This document shows, piece after piece, positions 46,717 to 58,167 of a DNA stretch of 64,000 nucleotides. The notes below the pieces were generated by a model. That model worked only from the letters and a program-made list of their open reading frames with translations. It was not told where the DNA came from and did not search any database. Source of the stretch: Periconia sp. R9002. Its lineage: Eukaryota; Ascomycota; Dothideomycetes; Pleosporales; Periconiaceae. Location: NCBI GenBank assembly GCA_023627715.1, contig JAMAHW010000027.1:186001-250000 (forward strand), read 5' to 3'. Made by a program: the position numbers and the translations under genes. How positions within the stretch are numbered: the stretch's first letter is position 1; every line of letters begins with the position of its first letter.

Positions 46717-47921
46717 ATGAAGGTCCTCAACATGAAGTCCACATCCATCCTCTTCACCACCATAACGAGCCTCTTCTCCTCATTAGGCCTCGCAGAAGAA
46801 TTCTTCCCCGCGCTGAACAACTCACCCGCGCTCTCCCTCCAAGCCCGGAACCCATTAGACAGACGCTCAGTAGACTACTGCTATGGTACGCTCTCTCCCA
46901 TCCCCCCTTTTCCTCATGCCAAAACTAACATAGTACTCCAGCATCAACCTACTACTGCATCGACACCGACTGCTGCGGCATAACAACCTACAACTGTCTC
47001 CCCACAGGCGCAGAATGCTGTGCGTCGCTCTCCAAGTACGGCTACGGTCTCTTCTGCCCCTCGGGCTCCACCTGTGTCATCAACAGCGGCTACGTCCAAT
47101 GTCAACGGACTTCGGGCGGGGGATTCATCTCCGCTGGATCAAGTCTCGTGCCTACTGCTACAGGCCTCTCCTCTGGAACCAGCACACCGACTTCCACACG
47201 GACTCGAAGCCTGACGTCCACCACGTCAACGGACCCAGACCCAGATTCAAACTCCAGCAGTAGCTCCAAGTCTTCCACCACTTCCTCCAAGAAGAAGAAA
47301 GGAGGCAAAGCCTGGATCGCCGGCGCCGTCGCAGGACCCCTCATCGGCATCGCGCTCATCGCAGCCGTAACCTTCTTCCTCTGCATCGTCCGCCGCAAAA
47401 AGGCGAAGAACACCGCCGCCGCCTCCTCCGCCGCCGCCGTCATGGCCCAAAACAACAACAACCCCAACCCACCCCACGACGGCAACGGTGCCGCCGCCGC
47501 CGGAATGACACAAGAAACCAAACCAGCCATGTACGCACACACCGCGACCTACGAAGTCCCGCCTACACCCCTCGGCAGCCCACCACCGCAGTACCCTACC
47601 CCAGCACCCTCGCAGCAAGGCCAACAAGCATGGCAAACCCCCGCGAGTCCGTCCCCGACGGTCGTCGCCCCCGTACCCATTGCACCCCACCAGCACAATG
47701 TCAACAACAACATGGTCCCTCCGCCGCAGGTGTCCAATGAGTTGTATGGTGGACAGGGCGTTGGTCCTGTGTCGCCGATGAACACGGGGAATGGGGTTCA
47801 GCAAGGACAGCAGCAACAGCAACAGCAGTGGAGTTACCAGCACCCGAGCTCGGGTGCGATGGAGTTGCCTACTGCGCCTGCGGTGCAGAATCCGAGGGGT
47901 GGGGCGCATGAGATGGGGTGA
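46717..47921 (+). CDS. Cys-rich single-pass cell-surface protein
   Basis: Two exons, 46717-46885 and 46942-47921, 382 residues; the 56-nt GTACGC...CCAG intron keeps frame. N-terminal signal peptide (about residues 6-26, hydrophobic ILFTTITSLFSSLGLA), then a compact Cys-rich ectodomain (about 54-103: DYCYASTYYC, DTDCCG, GAECCASL, FCPSGSTC, GYVQC), a Ser/Thr-rich stalk (about 105-170), a Lys cluster, one membrane helix (about 181-203, ending FLCIVRRKK), and a cytosolic tail rich in Pro, Gln and Asn with a Gln run. This is the architecture of fungal cell-wall sensors and Cys-rich surface receptors; I cannot name the family. A second in-frame ATG at 46732 also precedes the signal peptide. Confidence 0.8.
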
Positions 47922-48853
47922 TTTGATGGAGCGTTGTCCGTTTAACATCTAACTAGTACATGTTAATTATATATATACTTTTGATGATGGGATGGGATGG
48001 GGAATGGTGGTGCACAAAGACTTCTCCATTTTTCTCTTTTCGGAAAGGGTTGGGTGGTTATTTAGATTGTGACTTTTTTGGGGGTATCTAACTTACATAC
48101 TTTACGAATATTGATACTCCTCCTCCACCCTCGTTGTTCGCGAATCTTTTCTTGCTTTGTGTTGTTTTTTGGGTGCTGGGAATGGTACATTTGGGTCACC
48201 GGTAATGACTTGATGTGTAATTACGTTTGTTGTGTTGTGTTGTGTACCAGGTACTCAACACTGTGACGTGCAACCTGGGTGACGGTACGGTGCCGGTGAA
48301 ACTGAGCGAGCGCACAACCACGCGCGTGTGTGCGCCGACATCAGGGATACCTTTTTTTCCTCTCACGAACGAACACAGACGCAAACATGGTTTACTATTT
48401 TGTGGCAGGAGCTGCAAATCGTCGCTCGCATCCTTTACCATGAAAGCGATGTCGAAAATAATGTGCAAATCGTCAAGTGTCATGGATGGTTTCTCACCAT
48501 TTGGGTGGGATAGATGTTGCGACAGACATGGCTAGCGTTGGAATGATGTGCAGCAAGGGGGTAGCGTGGCGTGTGATTGGATGGCGCGGACGACATGTCT
48601 AGGCTGGATGTGTGGGAAGGCGGTGGAAGGGACGCGGATAGCGACACCAACGACGATGGTTTGGATTGTGGGTATGTGCGATGGGGATGAACGGAGGAAA
48701 GGTATGGATGTGTTTGCAGAAACACCAGGAAGGTCGTGCGGAGGGGACAAGTCAACGTGGTTCCAGTGAAACCACCACGGCACATGGCACAACATCACAA
48801 GAGAAGGAACAGATGATGAAAGGAAGAAAAGAGGAATTTATTCTATATACAAC

Positions 48854-49350
48854 TTGCGTCTCTGCATTTCGTTTACCTCCAAAGAGGTAATCCAGGCAGC
48901 ACCACGTGGAGGTACAACAGAGTCCGACTTCACTGCCCTTCCTCCTCGCCGGCTCAAGGCGCCATACAACCTACGGGGGGTCACCACTGCCCCCGTCTTC
49001 AGACCCGCCGAATGGAGCGACGACCAAGGTAGCAAAAGAAGCCACCAAGAAGCCCCCCATTCACCTCTAGCCATGTCGTGTCCGCCTGTCGACCCCTGGG
49101 AAGCGAGGCTAGATGGCTGCGGAAATCCGGGCGGCCCGAGAACCACCTTGAAGCGACAGCCCATGGACCTTGCGGCCTGTCGAGACGTGCCCCCAGGGTT
49201 TGTTTGATATCGCAGGTGCTGTCTGCGGTGGAGCCGAGGTGCTGAACACCCAGCCAGAGACAAGAAGGTCGCCGTAGCACATCCCACTCCATACGGATGC
49301 AGGGTGCCGTAGCCATCCGCCGGACCCTTAACTGTCTCATTCTCTTGAAG
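48854..49350 (+). repeat. Long direct repeat, copy 1 (carries dispersed core)
   Basis: Begins TTGCGTCTCTG, continues GCACCACGTGGAGGTAC (about 48898), TTCACTGCCCTTCCTCC, the core GGACCTTGCGGCCTGTC (49165-49181), a GATATC block, and ends AACTGTCTCATTCT (about 49330). The same order recurs at 49511-49950. Related cores lie at 16274 and 16874. Confidence 0.75.
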
Positions 49351-49510
49351 GGGCGACTCTCCGTTCGCGGTAAGGGAGAGTTGAACTTCACGTATACGTA
49401 CGGTCGGGGGGTAATGGTTCGGGTCGTGGTCGTATCGGGGTGAAGACTCGTCCCAGTAGACTTACCACGAATGTACCTGTACACAAAAAGTTAGCACAGT
49501 TCACCCAAAA

Positions 49511-49950
49511 TGCGTCTCTGTTTAGCTCATCTCCGAAGAGACTACCCCGGGAAGCACCACGTGGAGGTACAGAGTCCGTCTTCGCTTCCCTTCCTCCACT
49601 CCGGCCGATCTTTCGCCTTACAACCTTCAAGATGAGCTAGGGTGTCTCGCAAATCTCGAACTTCGGAACAGCGGAGGTGGAATCGCCAACCAAGCTTCTG
49701 AAAAATATGCCGCGAGGAAATATTAAACAGCCGGAGAAACCCACCAAGGAGGTCCCAAAGGCCAAGGGCTATTTCAGCCTGTCGAGAGCACAATCCCCCG
49801 GACAGGTGTGTCTAATATCTGCTGGCTGCGGAACGCAATCCGCTACTGCGCGACAGGGTGGCTACGGATCGCAAACCGCCCCGCCGCGCAGTAGCGGCTT
49901 ACGCATGAGAGACATATCACCCCTGAAACTGTCTCACACTCCTTGGTGGG
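49511..49950 (+). repeat. Long direct repeat, copy 2 (carries dispersed core)
   Basis: Begins ATGCGTCTCTG, then GCACCACGTGGAGGTAC (about 49555), TTCGCTTCCCTTCCTCC, a diverged core GGGCTATTTCAGCCTGTC (49766-49783), AATATCTGCTGGC, and ends AACTGTCTCACACT (about 49928). Copies 1 and 2 differ by substitutions and small indels. Confidence 0.75.
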
Positions 49951-50009
49951 TTCCAAAACCTATATTGTGTTTTTTTTTTTGTTAGTTTGCTCCGGTGTCG
50001 AGTGTCGAG

Positions 50010-50175
50010 TGTAGAGGTAGAGGAAGAGGAAGAAGAGGAAGAGGCAGAAGAGAGTATGGGAGGAGGAAGAAGAAGGAGGAGGAGGAGGAGGAAGAGTACG
50101 AGAGGAAGGAGAGGTTGAAGAGGTTGAGAGGAAGAAGAGGAGGAAAAGTCTTAGAGGAAGAAGGAGGGGGGAGGT
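50010..50175 (+). repeat. 165-bp polypurine tract
   Basis: Almost pure A/G on the plus strand (GAGGAAGAGGAAGAAG-type repeats) with few pyrimidine breaks. Such tracts can form triplex structures. Open frames through it (Glu/Arg/Lys or Ser/Leu-rich) are compositional shadows. Confidence 0.85.
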
Positions 50176-50830
50176 ATTTGTACTCCCTCCTCGCGGACGT
50201 GCTATGCCCGATTGGGACAGCGACAACGGTGTAAACAACAAGCAGACGCGTGGTGAAGAGGGCAGGCACGGCTTCGTGGAAATTTCCAGAGGTGACGTGA
50301 GTGTTTACAGGCCCCTGATTGGCCAATTGGGCGTTTGGTCGTGCAGTTGAGGAGTCAGAGGTGAGCGTGAGAGCGCGGGCAACGCGTGGTGAACGTGAAA
50401 ATGAGAGGGCAGGGCGACTTGGACGCGCAGAGGACGATGAGAGGGTGGCTCTGATGAGTGAGGCCGGCAGGACCTCAGGATCAGCCACTGTCTCCATATG
50501 CGTTTGCTGGCCGTCGAGACGGGGCAAGGCGGCCGGTTCTCTTGGTGTTGAACATACACAGTGCAAACGCACATTGTGAAGGCACACTGCAAACACTGCA
50601 AACGCACACCTGCAACGCTTTGGCCTACGAGTCTTCTACCTATAAGTACCTTCCTGTCGGTGGGTAACTTTCAACTCTGCACAAAGAGCCTTTTCTAACA
50701 AGTCTATAGAAACATCCAAAGAAGACCCATTGATTCAACCGACCGACCAAGAGTTTTGCGTAAGTTGAAAAAAGCTAATTCTCTTCCTGCCATCCCCATC
50801 TTGAGCCATCTCTGAACGATAACCCAAGCC

Positions 50831-51820
50831 ATGGCCCAGCTCAGCATCCCCGAGCGTCGAAAGGCCTTCAAAGACCGCACCCTTCTCGCAGGCTACGCGG
50901 TCCCTGACAAAGGTTGGTATCGCAACACCTCCCCCACCGGCGCCTACTCATCTATGCCGTACAACAAAGAGAACTTTGTCCGCGGCTTCTTCCTCACTCG
51001 CGGCGACTTCTACATCATACGTGATGAGGTGGTCGAGGCACTCAAGAAGAATGAGCTTTACAAGATAAAGGACCTCAACGAGCCGAGCATCATGTACGAT
51101 TCCATCTGGCCCATCTTCTCGATGATCGACAAGCACCCAATCATGACCCATTCTGTGCCCAATGGATGGAAATACCACATGCTCTTCAAATTCATCTACG
51201 CTACAGCTTCCTGGATGCGCCAGCTCGACGAGCAGGACAAGCTCGCATGGCCATTCTACCCTGCTGAAGACTGGGGTCAAGCCCGCCAGGTCCAATCGCA
51301 GCAATCCAATACGTCCTTGCTATCTTCCGATTCCGTCAAGCAGATCCCCTGCACACTTAGCAGCTGGAACCGCGTCAAGATCACCGTCCACGACCCGGAC
51401 CCAACTTTCCACCTCCCGTCGGATCTATCCTTCCTCTTGCCCACCGACCCTCTCGCTAACTTTCCTCCCAATTGCAAATTGATCGGTCCGCAACCCACGA
51501 AGCCAGCAGTCGAAGACAAAGCGCCCCCGCCAAAAAAAGACACCGCGTCCTTCTGTCTCACGGATATCGTCGATTGCGGCGGTCAGAAGCTGCATGACGA
51601 CGATGATGGGTTTTCGGTGCAGCAGATGTCCTTGAGGCGACTGCGGGATGTGCTGGACGAGAAGAAGATTGTGCAGAAGGACAGCTCAATGAAGATTTAC
51701 TTTGCGCATCCGTTGGCGGGAAACCGGATGGTGGCGATCGAGAATGATGAGCAGCTTAGGTATGCGATGGAGTGTCTGCTTCCATATGCCGTGTCTTCCA
51801 TTGACTTGGTGGCGCGTTGA
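50831..51820 (+). CDS. Hypothetical protein, 329 residues
   Basis: Single exon with ATG in a strong context (AGCCATGGC). The N-terminal 150 residues look like a folded domain rich in aromatics (GYAVPDKGWYRN, FVRGFFLTRGDFYIIRDEVVEAL, SIWPIFSMIDKHP). A Pro/Ser-rich linker follows (about 155-240). The C-terminal 80 residues have alternating beta-strand-like segments, and the last 45 (SMKIYFAHP, then ENDEQLRYAMECLLPYAVSSIDLVAR) resemble the final strands of PB1/ubiquitin-like domains; this is a weak inference. No signal peptide or membrane helix. Family not recognised. A CT-poor upstream region with several small exon-like pieces could contain leader introns. Confidence 0.65.
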   Translation: MAQLSIPERRKAFKDRTLLAGYAVPDKGWYRNTSPTGAYSSMPYNKENFVRGFFLTRGDFYIIRDEVVEALKKNELYKIKDLNEPSIMYDSIWPIFSMIDKHPIMTHSVPNGWKYHMLFKFIYATASWMRQLDEQDKLAWPFYPAEDWGQARQVQSQQSNTSLLSSDSVKQIPCTLSSWNRVKITVHDPDPTFHLPSDLSFLLPTDPLANFPPNCKLIGPQPTKPAVEDKAPPPKKDTASFCLTDIVDCGGQKLHDDDDGFSVQQMSLRRLRDVLDEKKIVQKDSSMKIYFAHPLAGNRMVAIENDEQLRYAMECLLPYAVSSIDLVAR

Positions 51821-53158
51821 CGGATTCGATGTGGATGGAGTTCGGCGTATACGAACGTTAGTTGTGGGGAGAAAAGTCCTGGATTGAGCTGCTTGCGTTG
51901 GAGATTCACACTAGGTTTTCTTCATCAAAAAGTGGCTTAGAAACCAAGCCGTTGAAAGTCTGACTCTCGCGGTCTGATACTCTGACTCTTTCGCTCTTGG
52001 CTGTTTAAGTATGTAACCTTTACCAACCTTCTCTATCCTTCCCCCACTGACCCGTCATGCAGTCCGCGTCGATGCAACATGATATCTTTCTAGATCAACA
52101 ACGAAAGTCTTGTGTATTATATTGAAATTGAGAAAACAAGGGAAATCTGAGTGTGGAATAGTTCAACTGGATGATTACTACCTACCCTCCACCAAAAAAT
52201 GCAATTCATTTCAATTTGAAATAACTCTCACTCCTATGTGATAATGATGTAAGACTGTATTTGCGTTTGTATGCGGAAAAAAGCGATGTCTTTAATGTAA
52301 CCTGCACTATGTGTCATCCTTAACGGAACTATTCTGATCACTTAAGACTATGACACTCAATCTGACATACGTCAATGACTAAGGTCAATCCCTGGGTCGT
52401 GAGACGCACGGTGTAATGAGACAATTTCGTACAAAAGATATCTAGGGTCTTATTCCTATCGCTATATAGAAATCGGACTAAGACATAATTATTCCTTAAT
52501 AACTTAGCTCTAAGATTCTAGTTGCTAGTATAGTATTTCTTTCTGATCGTCTTGCAATACGTTAACTTGTTATTACTATTAATCGCGAATGGGGTGGAGA
52601 GCCCATACTTATATGTTTAACTGCTTAATTCGTTGAGCAATACAGCAACCCAGCGCGGTCTTTATAGCGTTAATAACTACCCACGCTAGGTTGCTAGTTA
52701 CTAAGGTATTATTAATCTATATAGTTAGTAGAAGGTAGAAGTTGTAGAAGTTAGACGGCGGAAGCTAGATAGTAGATAGATTTATTAGTACCTAGAAAAT
52801 CACGTGACCAACAGTTACCTGTGTGCACGTCCCAGCCACGGACGTTACTATGAGACTTCAAACCAGTGTTGATACCGTGACTGATTTCACCAATCAATTG
52901 CGACGAAGAAAACACTTTAATATTGATCAAGCCACTTTGTGGCGCTCCATTACAAGGCCGCAAGGCTTCCAGTAAGTGCTTAAGGGTAAAGGTGTCTTGC
53001 AATGCCACTCAAAGAATGATTTCAGGAGGTACTAAGTGTGGTCATGCTACTGAACCCTCACAAAATTAAGCAAGTAAAGAATTGTAGCTATGCGAACATG
53101 TGGCCTCATCTTAGAGACTCTATTCAACTTATGATTATCTTAATCCCTCAAGTTTTCT
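51821..53158. other. AT-rich intergenic region
   Basis: From about 52080 to 52780 the DNA is strongly AT-rich with TTAATA/TAGTTA-type motifs and no coding potential, consistent with a mutated repeat relic. A minus-strand frame at 52751-53008 has no support. Confidence 0.45.
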
Positions 53159-54165
53159 TCATGGCGAATGATCGATCGAACAGTAAGATGGATCGCTTTT
53201 CCCCTCTCGAACGCAAAATAGACAAAGTCCAGTTTGTCTTTCTAGGTTTTCAACATCCCAACGGCGACCTTTCTTGTATTCTGGTGGTGTGTGTTTGTAG
53301 CCGTAGGTGCAATCAGTACTCCGCTCCTCCGGGACAGGATCAGGCATTAATCCAACTGACTTTATTGCCTTGGAGATGTTGACCAATCTTTTCGGCCAGA
53401 GATCATTCCTTTGTAACAGCTTCAGATAGGCATATGCATATTTGCTGTTCCATCCACACCGGTGACAACAATCTCCTGCATGTATTCCGCTTTGTAGTAT
53501 TTCGGCTAAATACAGTCTTGCAAGGCTTCTCTGTGCTTCCAGCAGGCCTGTATTCATGTGTTAGTCGCATAAGTTGATCTGTGGTCAGACTGGTTCTCAT
53601 GGTACTTACAAAAAACCCTCAAGGTCATAGCAGATTCCATCTGCTCACAACAGAGCGCAATGTAAGGGCCATCATGATTCAGGATCAGAGCTTTCGTGAG
53701 CACTTTGAATGCTTCTGCATTCCATAGAACATACGCCGCGGTAGTGAGAAACGCCATGTCTCGAGCATTCATCTCACGAAGCCGAAGCCAGCTCTCGCTA
53801 GCAAACTTCAGCACACTGATGCAATCGTACTTGTCTGCAGCAACAGCGACTCTAAAAACCTCAATGGGGCTCAGTGTTCGAGGTACTGCTTCGTTGCGGT
53901 GATGGATGATTGCACAGATAAGCTTTAGCGCCTCGGGGTCGTCTTCAGGGAGATGCACGTCCACTGGCTCATCTTGGCTAAGCAGATTCCGTCCTTCCTT
54001 CCAATATGGGTTAAACATGGCAGAGAAGGGTTTGGAGGCTCCTATCATAGACCGTGAAGAAACTCGAATTCTCGCTTCCTTTAGACCGACGACGAGGACG
54101 ACATCGCCATCTGAAGCAATCTCGACGCGTTCATCAGGATCTTCTGTGGTGTTCTCTTGTGGCAT
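53159..54165 (-). CDS. BTB/POZ domain protein with C-terminal Cys cluster
   Basis: Two exons, 54165-53610 and 53547-53159, about 314 residues; the intron (GTAAGT...TACAG, 62 nt) keeps frame and continues the helical region. Residues about 19-125 form a BTB/POZ fold of the fungal type: SDGDVVLVVG, then SRSMIGASKPFSAMF, WKEG, LPEDDPEALKLICAIIHH and VFRVAVAADKYDC. BTB domains mediate dimerisation and Cul3 binding. The C-terminal third contains CCHRCGW, CTYGY and CLFCVREGK followed by YCSIDH, a Cys/His set that could bind zinc. Many Pezizomycotina carry expanded families of such BTB proteins with unknown roles. The gene stands alone beside an AT-rich block. Confidence 0.8.
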
Positions 54166-56161
54166 GATTCCTGGTAGCGGAGCTGGAAATTCAATAGAGT
54201 GGTTAATAGACGTGTCGTTGTACGAGCTGTGGGGCTAGACCTTTATACATATAGTGCAATCGGCGCGAGCCAACCCATACCTAATGTTGCAGATGCTGTT
54301 GAGGCATATTCAACAGAATTAAAGTTAAAGAAGAAACGTCAATTTAGCGCTAAATTACAACATGACTTGAAGGGCGACCGCTCCGCCACAGGTTGATAGT
54401 TGTCAAGCTTGCTCTTAGGATGACATAAGTTAAATTACAGCGCTGTTATCGCAAAGGCTAGCTCAAGTAGCCGAATTTGGAAGCTACTTGATTTAAAGTA
54501 CCGACCGGGGTGGCGAGATTGCACGAATTACCCGCCATGCCAGCCATGTGGCTGAAGATACCTATGTAGATATCGTCACAATCAGTTTCAGTTCCTCAGG
54601 TCCACCTACTCACGATTGATTTGATATGTTGAAGTAATGTTGTGGTTAGTATACTAGAGTGACGCGTTAAAAAAACCTTACAATTCAAACCAACGACCCT
54701 CCAACATCGACTACCAACTCACGACCATAAACATCTATACAAAACCAAATACGTCATTGTGGGATTTCACTATATGGACACCGCGAGTAATCCAATACTC
54801 TGCGAAATTCAATTTATAGTTTGATACAAAACCAAACTACCGTAGCCCATGTCCTCTCAAACACACCCACACCCACACCCACATCCACACTCACACTCTC
54901 CAACCTTCCACAGCAAAACAGCTTCAAAAGCTTCCTTTGTACCCTCCCCTTGACCACGACCTCTGCAGCACCCCAAAATCCAACCCCAAACCACCAGCAG
55001 TTCTCTTCTACCTTCCACCAACCAACTTGCTCTGAAGATTTGTTTGCGCAAGAAGTAACGCATATAACCTCATTTCTCCTCTCGCAACGAGGAAGGAAAA
55101 TGAGAACGGTAGAGTGATGATTACAACGTTAAGACAATGTGTCTTCCCACGCTTCCTTCCCAAGGAAAGCAAGTAAGTAATGACGTGAGAAAGAAGCACC
55201 TCAGGCTGAAAAGGGGAAGATACGCGGAATCCAGTCCACGGCGTGCCTAGACGGGTGCAGATCTTGGGAATGTATATGCCAATGCCGTGGCTGCCCATCC
55301 TCTCAGGGCGGAAAAGCTCCCAACCTAACAATAACATTGACACACACACACACACACACACAGACAGGAACATCTCCATCCCATCTCTTCCGCAAGTAGT
55401 ACAACAACCCCGCAGCAATAATGTCATACTTTTTATATGCCATCTTCTTTCCACTCACACTAATGAACCGATTATACGTACATGACACCCCAAAACAACC
55501 TCTACATCAACATCCACATGTCCACTTATCCCATCATCCTCACCAAAGGAACTACCAAGCCCTCCTCTTCCTCCCTTCTCCTTTACATATAATATACTGT
55601 ACTAGCAGCATATCGGCATCATTCTAAATATTTTTTCGTCGTCGATGTTGTTGAGGTTAGCGAGACGACATCGACGAATAAATTGGATGGGAAGCTGGGG
55701 TGTGGTGGAGCTTGTGATGTATATGTGTGAGTTGGTGATGTTGGGGGGTGTGAGGTTGTTGGGTTTATGAGGTTATGTGTTATACGGATATAGGATATGA
55801 ATAGACGGTTTAAATGGTGGATGGATGGCTGGATCGAAGGGTCGGCGGATGAGGACGAGGGTGAAAGGGTTGGATGTGGATGAGGAGGAAGAGGAGGAGA
55901 AAGGGGGATGGATGGTAGGGGCGAGGGTTGAAGCAGTGGACGTGTATTGTGGGATATGTCATTACGTAGGCTGAGATTGTGTCTTTGGTGGGTGTGTGAG
56001 GGTGAAGGAGATGAAAGAAGGAGGGATGGATGGGCGGGAGAATTTGTACGTGATTGTAGTAGTTTGAAGTAGTTGAGGGAGGGCAAGGACGATATACTGA
56101 ATTCGATGGGTTATATTGACATTGTGACGAGTATAGGGTAGCATGACATAGCATAGCAAAC
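54166..56161. other. Intergenic with simple repeats
   Basis: No gene seen. Contains an ACACCC-type run at about 54862-54895 and (CA)n at 55340-55362. From 55620 to 56160 it is the 3' flank of the WD40 gene; open minus-strand frames there are Pro/Ser/His-rich simple-sequence shadows. Confidence 0.45.
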
Positions 56162-57501
56162 CTACTCGTCCTCCTCCAGCAGTGCCGCAAGCTCAGCTTC
56201 CTCCTCCTCTGTCATAAGGCCATCCTTCTTCTCCGCGTCTTTCTCCGCGACCTTGCCTTCCTTCTCCTCTTTCGCAGCTTGAACAGCTTCCTCCAGCTCC
56301 CTCGGTTTCAAGCTCCACTGCCGCACACACCCATCGATACTAACACTCACAATCTTCTGCCCTTCGAGTAACAGCAGCCCCGTAACCTCCTCGAAGTGCC
56401 CCTCAAAAACATGATGCAGTTTCCCGCTCGCGCGATCCCACACACGCACATGCTCGTCGCGGCACGCGGTCACAACCCAGCCGCCGTCTTCGTCGACGAC
56501 GACGTCGCGCACGTAGTCCGGGTGCTCGAAGCGCGAGTCCTCGTCCCACTTGCGGGAGCGCGAGAGCGCCTTTGCGGTGCGGTCGGCGGACGCGGTCCAC
56601 AGGTCGCCGTCGGAGTCGAAGAAGAGGGCGTCGATGTTGGTTTCGTGGCGGATGATGGGGGAGGAGGGGTCCTCGGTGAGTTGCGCGGCGTGCGTGAGGC
56701 CGATTTCCCAGCGGCGGATCTCGCGGTCGCTGCCGGCGCTGAAGACTACGGCTGTGCCTGCTGTGCGAGGGTCATGTGAGAGCTCGTCAAGGGCGAGGGT
56801 GAGGACACCGCGCGTGTGGCCTTTGAGTTTGTGGAGCTGTGTGCCTGTGGCTACGTCCCAGACGATGATGGTCGCGTCTGCGGAGCCCGAGACCAGGATC
56901 TCCTTGCCATCGCGAAGCGTGATGAGGAGGAGGGCTTTGACGAAGTCGGAGTGGCCTTGGAATCTGCGAGAGGGTTTGCCCGTGCTGATGGACCACGTCC
57001 AGATGGTTTTGTCCCAGCATCCAGCGAAGAGGGTGTCGGAGGCGGGGGAGACGGCGAGGGACGTCAGTGGCGCGGTCGGGCCGGAAAAGGTCTTGAGTGT
57101 TTCACCAGTCTATGTGGGAAAACAAGGTTGATTCAATGTCAGCAAATGTTTCTTTCTCCCAGGACGTCGTGGGCGGGCGGATAGAGGACGTCGCAAGGAA
57201 CATGGGGGGGAGCCCACCAACTTCAAGCATGATCCTTTTCACAGAACCGGCTGCTTCGGCAACGTAGATCTGCGAAGCTCCATGTTGCGGATCGACGGCC
57301 GCGGCCAGTAATTTGGAGGGGAGTTTTATGGGGCTGCCTTTTGTGTTTTTAGACTTTGAGGCTTTGCGCGCCGTTTCATTGAGGGCTGAACTGTAATGTG
57401 TGGTCTTAGCTTTTTGTTTATTTTTTTGTTGTTGTTTTTAGAAAATGGCCTGAATCTTACTCGGTCTGAAAGAAGTTCTTGGGATCGTTTGAGCGCGACA
57501 T
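56162..57501 (-). CDS. WD40-repeat protein
   Basis: Three exons, 57501-57461, 57390-57222 and 57109-56162, 385 residues. The short first exon encodes MSRSNDPKNFFQT; phases agree at both junctions, although the second donor (GTTGGT) is weak. At least six WD-type blades can be read: SKLLAAAVDP...YVAEAAG, LFAGCWDKTIWTW, LVSGSADATIIVWD, FSAGSDREIRRWE, LWTASADRTAKAL and VVTACRDEHVRVWD, then IVSVSIDGCVRQW. The C-terminal 50 residues are charged (Lys/Glu) and end in an acidic run, probably a coiled coil or disordered tail. It is a propeller scaffold; a specific complex cannot be named with confidence. Confidence 0.85.
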
Positions 57502-58167
57502 GCTTGAGCTGCTGTTCTTGTGGAGAAGGTATCAACAGAGGGAAGAGGTAAACATTTGTAGAAAACGGGAGCCTGGAGGGATTTTTTTAATCCAATTACC
57601 CCCCGCTGAGCTCTGAACCCCTCCAAGCATTCGTCGGGCCAATCGGCGCTTCGGGCATCCGTTTAGTAAGTACACAAACACTCACGACATCATTCGGCTT
57701 CAGTAGAACAATGGTCTGTCTAGCGAATTAGTGAATAGACGGCGGCCATTAGCACAAAAGCAATGATGCTGAAACGCCATAGAAAATAAAGAGCAAAATA
57801 GTAAAATGCAGCACCTTTTACTCACAGCACCAAACGCACTGCTAGCAACCATGTAAAAAGAAGAACAGTTCATTTCGTTTTCTATCCAAATGCAGAGATA
57901 TCAGTCATATGTGTCGTAAAGTCATAAGTCATCGCTAGAGTGAGGCATGGCTATCCAAAGCCGCCCAACATAACACTCAGGATATCTTTGGGGTAAATAG
58001 TAAAAAGAGTCGTCCAGACGCCGGCCGCGGATTTTTTTGGCAATGCTAACATGCCCATTAATGCGCTCGGATCCCCGTCTTTCAATGCGGTTCGTAAAGT
58101 CATGACTATACAATATGCTTCCAAAAAATCATAGCTTGGTGGCGGATCAACAAACAACATCACTCAA
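57502..58167. other. Intergenic, no gene seen
   Basis: Holds the WD40 gene promoter and the Byr4-type gene 3' flank (both minus strand). Short minus frames at 57922-58163 have no support. Confidence 0.4.

Larger units (their letters stand above)
47922..50830. other. Repeat-bearing intergenic region
   Basis: Apart from the repeats and purine tract listed separately, no gene is visible. Open frames over 48838-49985 on both strands track the repeat copies and differ between them by frameshifts, so they are not maintained coding sequence. Confidence 0.5.

Noticed and set aside
55340..55362. CA dinucleotide run considered as a CRISPR-like or regulatory repeat
   Set aside because: An ordinary microsatellite; no spacer structure, and CRISPR arrays are not expected in a fungal genome.
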